Shown here: piece by piece, positions 5,079-9,906 of the stretch
How positions within the stretch are numbered: position 1 is the stretch's first letter
Layout: every line of letters starts with the position of its first letter
The notes under the pieces: generated by a model
What the model was told of the DNA's origin: nothing
Seen by the model: only the letters and a program-made list of their open reading frames with translations
Databases searched by the model: none
NCBI GenBank assembly: GCA_900313845.1
Contig: OMTC01000032.1
Span: forward strand, 1 to 9,906
Origin: an uncultured Prevotellaceae bacterium
Lineage (GTDB): Bacteria > Bacteroidota > Bacteroidia > Bacteroidales > Bacteroidaceae
DNA length: 9,906 nucleotides
Reading direction: 5' to 3'
Position numbers and translations under genes: made by a program

Positions 5079-6182
5079 ATGGCATTAAAAGCAGGTATTG
5101 TAGGCCTTCCGAATGTTGGTAAATCTACGTTGTTTAATTGTTTGTCGAGTGCCAAGGCACAGGCGGCAAACTTTCCTTTTTGTACCATCGATGCACAGAT
5201 GGGACAGGTGTCGGTGCCAGATGAGCGACTGACCAAATTGGCTGAATTGGTTCATCCAGGGCGCATTGTCCCTGCGGTTTGTGATATTGTTGACATTGCA
5301 GGACTCGTGAAGGGTGCCAGCAAGGGTGAGGGACTGGGCAACCAGTTCTTGGGCAACATCCGTGAGTGTGATGCCATCATCCATGTGCTGCGCTGCTTCG
5401 ACAATGGAAACATCGTGCATGTGGATGGTTCGGTGGACCCTGTTCGCGACAAGGAAATCATCGATACCGAACTTCAGTTGAAGGACTTGGAGACGGTGGA
5501 GAACCGCATCAAGCGTGTGGAGAAACAAGCCAACGTGGGTGGCGACAAGATGGCGAAGGTGGAGCTCAACCTTTTGCTGCGCTATAAGGATGCACTGGTG
5601 CAGGGCAAGAGTGCACGTGTGGTGGAACTGGAGAATGATGAAGAGGCAGCAGTGGCGAAGCAGATGTTCTTGCTTACCACGAAACCTGTGCTCTATGTGT
5701 GCAATGTGGATGATGCTTCGGCTGCCACGGGTAATGACTACGTGGAACGTGTTCGCGAAGCTATCAAGGACGAGGAAGCTGAACTGATTGTGATTTCTGC
5801 TCAGACGGAAGCCGACATCGCTGAACTCGAAACCTACGAGGAGAAGCAGATGTTCCTGGAGGACCTCGGACTGACGGAGAGCGGTTGCAACCGACTCATC
5901 AAAGCCATCTATTCATTGCTCAACTTGCAGACATTCATCACGGCTGGTCCGATGGAGGTGAAGGCATGGACTTACAAGAAGGGTTGGAAGGCTCCTCAGT
6001 GTGCTGGTGTCATCCATACCGACTTCGAGAAGGGTTTCATCCGCGCCGAAGTCATCAAGTACGACGACTACATCAAGTATGGTTCGGAAGCCGCTGTCCG
6101 CGAAGCCGGCAAGATGGGTGTGGAAGGCAAGGAATACGTGGTGCAGGATGGCGACATCATGCACTTCAGGTTTAATGTGTAA
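5079..6182 (+). CDS. ychF: Obg-like ATPase YchF
   Basis: A 367-residue P-loop protein of the Obg/TRAFAC group, full length for the family (E. coli 363). YchF hydrolyses ATP rather than GTP, binds ribosomes, and is linked to translation and oxidative-stress response. The P-loop G-L-P-N-V-G-K-S is at residues 9-16. D-I-A-G-L-V-K-G-A-S (72-81) is switch II with the conserved downstream G-E-G-L-G-N. N-V-D-D (209-212) replaces NKxD, as expected for adenine specificity. A central helical domain (~130-200) and a C-terminal TGS domain (~284-367, containing H-T-D-F-E-K-G-F-I-R-A-E and ending M-H-F-R-F-N-V) complete the fold. The usual T-I-E-P-N after N-F-P-F-C is T-I-D-A-Q here (36-40), an unusual change in a strongly conserved loop. 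The start has A-rich sequence (AAAGAAGAT) in place of a Shine-Dalgarno site. Confidence 0.96.
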   Translation: MALKAGIVGLPNVGKSTLFNCLSSAKAQAANFPFCTIDAQMGQVSVPDERLTKLAELVHPGRIVPAVCDIVDIAGLVKGASKGEGLGNQFLGNIRECDAIIHVLRCFDNGNIVHVDGSVDPVRDKEIIDTELQLKDLETVENRIKRVEKQANVGGDKMAKVELNLLLRYKDALVQGKSARVVELENDEEAAVAKQMFLLTTKPVLYVCNVDDASAATGNDYVERVREAIKDEEAELIVISAQTEADIAELETYEEKQMFLEDLGLTESGCNRLIKAIYSLLNLQTFITAGPMEVKAWTYKKGWKAPQCAGVIHTDFEKGFIRAEVIKYDDYIKYGSEAAVREAGKMGVEGKEYVVQDGDIMHFRFNV

Positions 6183-6186
6183 GAGT

Positions 6187-6297
6187 AGCCCCCTCCCTTC
6201 CTCCCCGAGGGGAGGAGAAAAATAGATTGTTGTTAATGGAAATCTATCGATAAGAGTAACTTCAAACTCCTCCCCTCGGGGAGGAAGGGAGGGGGCT
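6187..6297. repeat. Perfect 31-bp inverted repeat between ychF and lgt
   Basis: The left arm (6187-6217, starting AGCCCCCTCCCTTCC) is the exact reverse complement of the right arm (6267-6297), separated by 49 bases. Each arm also folds on itself (CCTCCCC-GA-GGGGAGG in the left). The spacer contains a second inverted pair, ATAGATT (6222-6228) and AATCTAT (6241-6247). The left arm starts four bases after the ychF stop and the right arm ends 12 bases before the lgt ATG. The outline, terminal inverted repeats around a short noncoding core, resembles a MITE or two opposed copies of one dispersed repeat. Confidence 0.9.
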
Positions 6298-6306
6298 TTG
6301 TTTTGA
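6187..6306 (+). terminator. Possible terminator formed by the 31-bp inverted repeat
   Basis: On the + strand the 31-bp stem would be followed by TTTGTTTTG (6298-6306), a T-rich tail fitting intrinsic termination after ychF. The 49-base loop is long, so the arms may fold separately. If it terminates, lgt needs a promoter inside the spacer; the best candidate there, TAACTTCA at 6256-6263, matches TAnnTTTG at only 6 of 8. Confidence 0.4.
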
Positions 6307-6309
6307 CAA

Positions 6310-7287
6310 ATGAATAAATTATTATACATAGACTGGCAGCCCAATGTAGAGATTTTCAACTTGTTTGGGTACAGTGTGCGCTGGTACGCAATGGGGTGGA
6401 TTTTGTCTGTCCTTGTACCTTATTTCATTGTTCGCTGGCTCTACAAGGACCAAGGGATTGACCCTGTGCTCGACAAGAAAGGAAAATGGGTGGAGACAGG
6501 CAAGTTCGACCCGCTCGTTTTCTACTGCTTCTTTGGTATGGTGGTGGGTGCCCGACTGGGGCATTGTATCTTCTACGAGCCAAACTATTTCCTCACTTCC
6601 GCTCAGGGTTGGGTGGAGATGTTCCTGCCCATCAAGTTCGATGAGTTTCCATCGCAGTGGCGCTTCACTGGCTATATGGGACTGGCAAGTCATGGTGGCA
6701 CGATAGGACTTTTCTTGGCGTTGCTGCTCTATGCTCGCATCCATCAGGTGCAGACAAGGAAACTGCTCGACATGATTGGCATTGCAGCACCATTTGCAGC
6801 GTCGTTCATTCGTTTTGGAAACCTGATGAATTCGGAGATAATCGGTAAGGTGACCGATGTGCCTTGGGCATTCATTTTCCACACACAGGACGCCTTGCAG
6901 AACGGGCAGTTGGTGCCACGTCATCCTGCACAACTCTATGAAGCACTGGCTTACATCGCCATCTTCATCGTGGGTTGGTGGATTTTCAGGAAGAAGGCTT
7001 CGCACTTGGCAATAGAGAAAGAAAAGACGATTGAGAAGTTTGGTGGTAATAAGGATGAAAAAGAGAAGAAAGAAACTCTTAGTCGCTTCGATGTGGGCAG
7101 TGGTTTCTACTTCGGCTTTTGCATCTTCTGCATTTTCCTCTTCCGTTTCTTCGTGGAATTCCTGAAGGAAGTGCAGGGAGGAGTGGATGACGGTAGCACC
7201 ACGTTCGATGTGGGTCAGATGCTGAGCATTCCGTTTGTGCTGGCTGGATTGTGGTGCATGCTTCGTCCGCTGAAAAAGAGTAAGTGA
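6310..7287 (+). CDS. lgt: Phosphatidylglycerol--prolipoprotein diacylglyceryl transferase
   Basis: A 325-residue inner-membrane enzyme that transfers diacylglycerol from phosphatidylglycerol to the lipobox cysteine of prolipoproteins, the first step of lipoprotein maturation. About seven hydrophobic segments are visible. Signature residues by comparison with E. coli Lgt: S-H-G-G-T-I-G (127-133, H128-G129-G130), R-F-G-N-L-M-N-S-E (168-176; R168 and N171 correspond to R143 and N146), R-H-P-A-Q-L-Y-E (204-211), and R-F-F-V-E-F (279-284; R279 corresponds to R239). It is longer than the E. coli protein (291). Extra sequence lies in a hydrophilic loop near residues 46-66 and in a K/E-rich loop at ~227-260 (E-K-E-K-T-I-E-K, D-E-K-E-K-K-E). 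The start has no Shine-Dalgarno site. It heads a compact gene set, with the RNA methyltransferase start 15 bases downstream. Confidence 0.95.
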   Translation: MNKLLYIDWQPNVEIFNLFGYSVRWYAMGWILSVLVPYFIVRWLYKDQGIDPVLDKKGKWVETGKFDPLVFYCFFGMVVGARLGHCIFYEPNYFLTSAQGWVEMFLPIKFDEFPSQWRFTGYMGLASHGGTIGLFLALLLYARIHQVQTRKLLDMIGIAAPFAASFIRFGNLMNSEIIGKVTDVPWAFIFHTQDALQNGQLVPRHPAQLYEALAYIAIFIVGWWIFRKKASHLAIEKEKTIEKFGGNKDEKEKKETLSRFDVGSGFYFGFCIFCIFLFRFFVEFLKEVQGGVDDGSTTFDVGQMLSIPFVLAGLWCMLRPLKKSK

Positions 7288-7301
7288 TAAAGAATGATGC
7301 T

Positions 7302-7832
7302 ATGCGAAAGCTGAAAATCACGGAAATGGGACGCATGAGCGTCGATGAATTCAAGCAAAGCGACAAGATGCCTTTGGTGGTGGTGCTTGACGACGTGAGG
7401 AGTATGTACAACGTGGGTAGCGTGTTTCGTACTTCCGATGCTTATCGTGTGGAGGGCGTTTTCCTTTGTGGCATCACGGCGCAACCTCCTCATCCCGAAA
7501 TCCACAAGACAGCACTCGGTGCGGAGGACTCAGTGGAGTGGAAATATTTTGCGGATGCGAAGGAAGCCGTTTCCTCACTTCAGCAGATGGGCTATCAGGT
7601 TTTTGCCATCGAGCAAGTGGAGGGAAGTACCATGCTGCAAAATCTGACGCTGCCAGCAGATGGGCACTTTGCCATCGTGATGGGCAACGAAGTGAAGGGA
7701 GTGCAGCAGGAGGTGGTGGATATGTGTGACGGCTGTTTGGAACTACCACAGTTTGGCACGAAGCATTCTTTGAATGTATCCACCACGGCAGGAATTGTCA
7801 TTTGGGAATTTGCAAAACAACTGATGATATGA
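7302..7832 (+). CDS. SpoU/TrmH-family RNA 2'-O-methyltransferase
   Basis: A 176-residue SPOUT-fold enzyme expected to methylate a ribose 2'-OH in tRNA or rRNA with S-adenosylmethionine. The three family motifs are present: N-V-G-S-V-F-R-T (37-44, N37 and R43), V-M-G-N-E-V-K-G-V (126-134), and L-P-Q-F-G-T-K-H-S-L-N-V-S-T-T-A-G (148-164), which form the knotted cofactor site. The ATG at 7302 is preferred because M-R-K-L-K-I is the usual Bacteroidales N-terminus; an in-frame GTG at 7284 would overlap the lgt stop but adds six residues without family support. There is no substrate-binding N-terminal extension as in RlmB, so it is a minimal SPOUT domain resembling TrmH or TrmL. The modified nucleotide cannot be assigned. 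The 3' end overlaps the next gene by ATGA, indicating translational coupling. Confidence 0.9.
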   Translation: MRKLKITEMGRMSVDEFKQSDKMPLVVVLDDVRSMYNVGSVFRTSDAYRVEGVFLCGITAQPPHPEIHKTALGAEDSVEWKYFADAKEAVSSLQQMGYQVFAIEQVEGSTMLQNLTLPADGHFAIVMGNEVKGVQQEVVDMCDGCLELPQFGTKHSLNVSTTAGIVIWEFAKQLMI

Positions 7833-8080
7833 AAACGGTTTTACTCATTTCGTGCGACAATGCCATACAGGCGCATATCTTTCAGGGAGCACTCGAAAAC
7901 GAGGGAATCCCTTCGGTGCTGAAGAATGAGGATATGGGCAATTTCTTTTCCTACAATCGTGCCATCGGAGGGGTGGATATCCTGGTGTATGAGCGCGACT
8001 TGGAACGTGCCAGGGAAATCTTGGAGCGCAATGCTCAGGAGGAAGGACTCGATGAGGACTTCGATGTGAATGAGGAATAG
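7829..8080 (+). CDS. DUF2007 putative signal-transducing protein
   Basis: An 83-residue acidic, soluble protein. The pattern fits DUF2007: M-K-T-V-L-L-I-S, then A-x-I-F-Q-G-A-L-E-N-E-G-I-P-S-V-L-K-N-E (residues ~15-36), and G-G-V-D-I-L-V-Y-E-R-D-L-E-R-A-R-E-I-L at about 48-66. This is a small beta-alpha fold related to the GlnB-like ferredoxin group; its function is not established. The start at 7829 is supported by the ATGA overlap with the methyltransferase stop and by the family N-terminus. An in-frame upstream ATG at 7802 would add nine residues read from inside the methyltransferase gene. The last ~15 residues (E-E-G-L-D-E-D-F-D-V-N-E-E) are an acidic tail. It is probably the last gene of the lgt operon; a T-run follows at 8088-8095 but I see no hairpin. 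Confidence 0.8.
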   Translation: MKTVLLISCDNAIQAHIFQGALENEGIPSVLKNEDMGNFFSYNRAIGGVDILVYERDLERAREILERNAQEEGLDEDFDVNEE

Positions 8081-8130
8081 CACACAGTTTTTTTTGTTGG
8101 CACAAGTCAGAAAAATCCATCGTAAAAACG

Positions 8131-8138
8131 TATATTTA
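8131..8138 (+). promoter_or_regulatory. Weak candidate -7 box upstream of mutS
   Basis: TATATTTA matches TAnnTTTG at 7 of 8 positions and lies 20 bases before the mutS ATG. No TTTG sits at the right distance; the nearest, at 8093-8096, is about 34 bases away. The 77-base gap after DUF2007 is compatible with separate transcription. Confidence 0.25.
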
Positions 8139-8157
8139 TAAACCATAAAATCAAGAT

Positions 8158-9906
8158 ATGCCAAAGAAAGAAGAAATCACGCCGATGATGAAACAGTTTT
8201 TCGACCTGAAGGCGAAGCACCCAGATGCTTTGCTTCTGTTTCGTTGTGGCGACTTTTATGAAACCTACGCCGACGACGCAGTGATTGCATCCGACATTCT
8301 TGGCATCACCCTCACCAAGCGCAGCAGTGCCCTCGGCACACGTGCTGATGCTGCCATCGCCATGGCGGGTTTTCCACATCATGCGCTCGACACCTATCTG
8401 CCCAAACTGATTCGTGCAGGAAAGCGTGTGGCGATTTGCGACCAGTTGGAAGACCCTAAACTCACGAAGAAACTTGTGAAGCGTGGCATCACCGAACTGG
8501 TAACACCGGGTGTGGCAATGAGTGACACGGTGCTGAACCATAAGGAAAACAACTTCTTGGCGGCAGTACATTTCGGCAAGTCGGCTTGCGGCGTTTCTTT
8601 CCTCGACATATCCACGGGTGAGTTCCTCGTTGCGGAGGGAACCACCGACTATGTAGATAAGCTTCTCACGAATTTCTCCCCGAAGGAAATACTCTTCGAA
8701 CGTGGCAGAAAACCTATGTTCGAAGGCAATTTTGGTGGTAAGTACTTCACCTTCGAAATGGACGACTGGGTGTTTGTTTTCGACACAGCACACCAGAAGC
8801 TCAAACAGCATTTTCAGGTGAAGAACCTGAAGGGATTCGGTGTGGATCATCTGAAGGATGGACTTGTAGCGGCTGGGGCAATCCTCTTCTATCTGGAGCA
8901 AACGCAGCACACGCACATCCGACATATCCGCAACATTTCGCGCATCGAAGAAAGCAAATATGTTCGACTCGACCGCTTCACCGTGCGCTCTCTCGAACTT
9001 GTTACGTCGATGAACGAAGAAGGCGATTCGCTCCTGAGTGTCATCGATAAGACTGTTTCGCCAATGGGTGGACGCATGCTGCATCGCTGGATTCTCTTCC
9101 CACTGAAGGATGTGAGGAAGATTGAGGAGCGTCAGAACGTGGTGGAGCATTTCTTCCGTGAGCCAGATTTCCGCGATTCCATCGAGGAATTGTTGCAACG
9201 AATTGGTGACATTGAACGTATCTCTTCGAAGATTGCCACACAACGAGTTTCGCCTCGCGACTTGGTGCAACTGAAGGTGGCACTCCAAGCCATTGAGCCT
9301 ATCAAGAAGATGTGTGAGGAAACGAAAAACGAAAGCATACGTCGTGTTGGCATGCTGCTCGACCCTTGCACTGTGCTCCGTGAGCGCATTGAAAAGGAGA
9401 TTCAGCCTGACCCACCTTTCCTCGTGAACAAGGGAAACGTGATTGCCAACGGAGTGAATGCCGAGTTGGACGAGTTGCGTGAAATAGCTTTCAACGGCAA
9501 GGACTACCTCATCAAGATGCAGCAGCGACTCATTGAGGAGACGGGCATCACAAGTCTGAAGATTGGTTTCAACAACGTGTTTGGTTACTACATCGAGGTG
9601 CGCAACACCTTCAAGGAGCAAGTGCCTCAGGAGTGGATTCGCAAGCAGACACTGGTGAATGCAGAACGCTACATCACTCAGGAACTGAAGGACTACGAAG
9701 AGAAGATTCTCGGTGCTGAAGAGAAGATTCTCGGTCTGGAAGCTCGACTCTTCAACGAGATTGTGTTGGCTTCGGCTGAATTCATTCCGTTGATTCAGAC
9801 CGATGCCAGTATGATTGCTTTCATCGACTGCCTTTTGGCTTTTGCCAATGCCGCCAAGGAATACCATTATGTTCGCCCAGTGGTGGACGAATCCTTGGTC
9901 ATCGAC
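8158..9906 (+). CDS. mutS: DNA mismatch repair protein MutS (3'-partial)
   Basis: 583 residues are present and the frame is still open at the window edge; full MutS is ~850-880 residues, so the Walker A/B ATPase domain lies outside. The protein binds mismatched DNA as a dimer and recruits MutL. G-D-F-Y-E-T-Y places the mismatch-sensing Phe-x-Glu at F33 and E35, which marks true MutS1 rather than MutS2. Domain I covers ~1-120 (E-D-P-K near the end), the connector ~130-260, the core/lever from ~270 (R-L-D-R-F-T-V-R-S-L-E-L), and the clamp ~430-540 with S-L-K-I-G-F-N-N-V-F-G-Y-Y-I-E-V at 466-481. A 21-base near-duplication (9697-9714 and 9718-9735) encodes E-E-K-I-L-G twice in the clamp helix, a pattern also found in homologues. 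The ATG at 8158 gives the usual M-P-K-K-x-x-x-T-P-M-M-K-Q-F start. Confidence 0.96.
   Translation, partial: MPKKEEITPMMKQFFDLKAKHPDALLLFRCGDFYETYADDAVIASDILGITLTKRSSALGTRADAAIAMAGFPHHALDTYLPKLIRAGKRVAICDQLEDPKLTKKLVKRGITELVTPGVAMSDTVLNHKENNFLAAVHFGKSACGVSFLDISTGEFLVAEGTTDYVDKLLTNFSPKEILFERGRKPMFEGNFGGKYFTFEMDDWVFVFDTAHQKLKQHFQVKNLKGFGVDHLKDGLVAAGAILFYLEQTQHTHIRHIRNISRIEESKYVRLDRFTVRSLELVTSMNEEGDSLLSVIDKTVSPMGGRMLHRWILFPLKDVRKIEERQNVVEHFFREPDFRDSIEELLQRIGDIERISSKIATQRVSPRDLVQLKVALQAIEPIKKMCEETKNESIRRVGMLLDPCTVLRERIEKEIQPDPPFLVNKGNVIANGVNAELDELREIAFNGKDYLIKMQQRLIEETGITSLKIGFNNVFGYYIEVRNTFKEQVPQEWIRKQTLVNAERYITQELKDYEEKILGAEEKILGLEARLFNEIVLASAEFIPLIQTDASMIAFIDCLLAFANAAKEYHYVRPVVDESLVID

Noticed and set aside
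5913..6359. Minus-strand reading frame across the ychF-lgt repeat
   Set aside because: Its open frame comes from translating both arms of the inverted repeat and the end of ychF; not a gene.
7284..7301. GTG start for the RNA methyltransferase overlapping lgt
   Set aside because: The family N-terminus begins M-R-K-L at 7302; the six extra residues have no support, although a GTGA overlap is tempting.
9697..9735. 21-base tandem near-duplication in mutS
   Set aside because: The doubled E-E-K-I-L-G pattern in the clamp helix is common among MutS homologues as I recall, so it is probably ordinary and not a recent slippage event.
8107..9867. Long minus-strand reading frame opposite mutS
   Set aside because: It is the antisense shadow of a clear MutS reading frame, and its protein has low-complexity His/Leu/Val-rich character with no family pattern.

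Overview
The window looks like Bacteroidales chromosome, most likely Prevotellaceae. Four things point there: protein character throughout, A-rich start regions without Shine-Dalgarno sites, a Bacteroidetes-type -7 promoter box (TAnnTTTG), and a secreted propeller ending in the short C-terminal tail common on Bacteroidales exported proteins. The genus assignment is inference. All credible genes lie on the + strand.

Left edge (1-423): a short accessory remnant. The reading frame enters from outside the window. It appears to join part of a Bro-N-type (phage antirepressor-like) protein to the last ~58 residues of a class III Fic protein, without the Fic catalytic core. A 145-base spacer follows.

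Middle (424-6306): single genes separated by repeat-filled gaps. They are a secreted beta-propeller protein, a PreA-type dihydropyrimidine dehydrogenase subunit with an N-terminal Fe-S stub, a LOG/TIGR00730 Rossmann protein with its own promoter, a PfkB-family sugar kinase, and the ATPase YchF. The four consecutive gaps between preA and lgt each hold modules of intergenic repeats: an A-rich GAAGAAT repeat, a CATCCGGATG-type palindrome and a C/G-rich hairpin element. In each case the repeats begin at, or within about ten bases of, the upstream stop codon. The ychF-lgt gap holds a perfect 31-bp inverted repeat.

Right (6310-9906): a compact block of lgt (lipoprotein maturation), a SpoU/TrmH-type RNA methyltransferase, and a DUF2007 protein that overlaps it by ATGA. 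After a 77-base gap comes mutS, cut by the window edge before its ATPase domain. There are no such repeats here, and lgt to DUF2007 reads as one operon.

Most of the window is ordinary housekeeping sequence. I see no CRISPR array, tRNA, rRNA, transposase or complete defence system. The points worth a second look are the Bro-N/Fic chimera, the post-stop repeat modules, the long inverted repeat, and the PreA subunit that has no PreT partner beside it.
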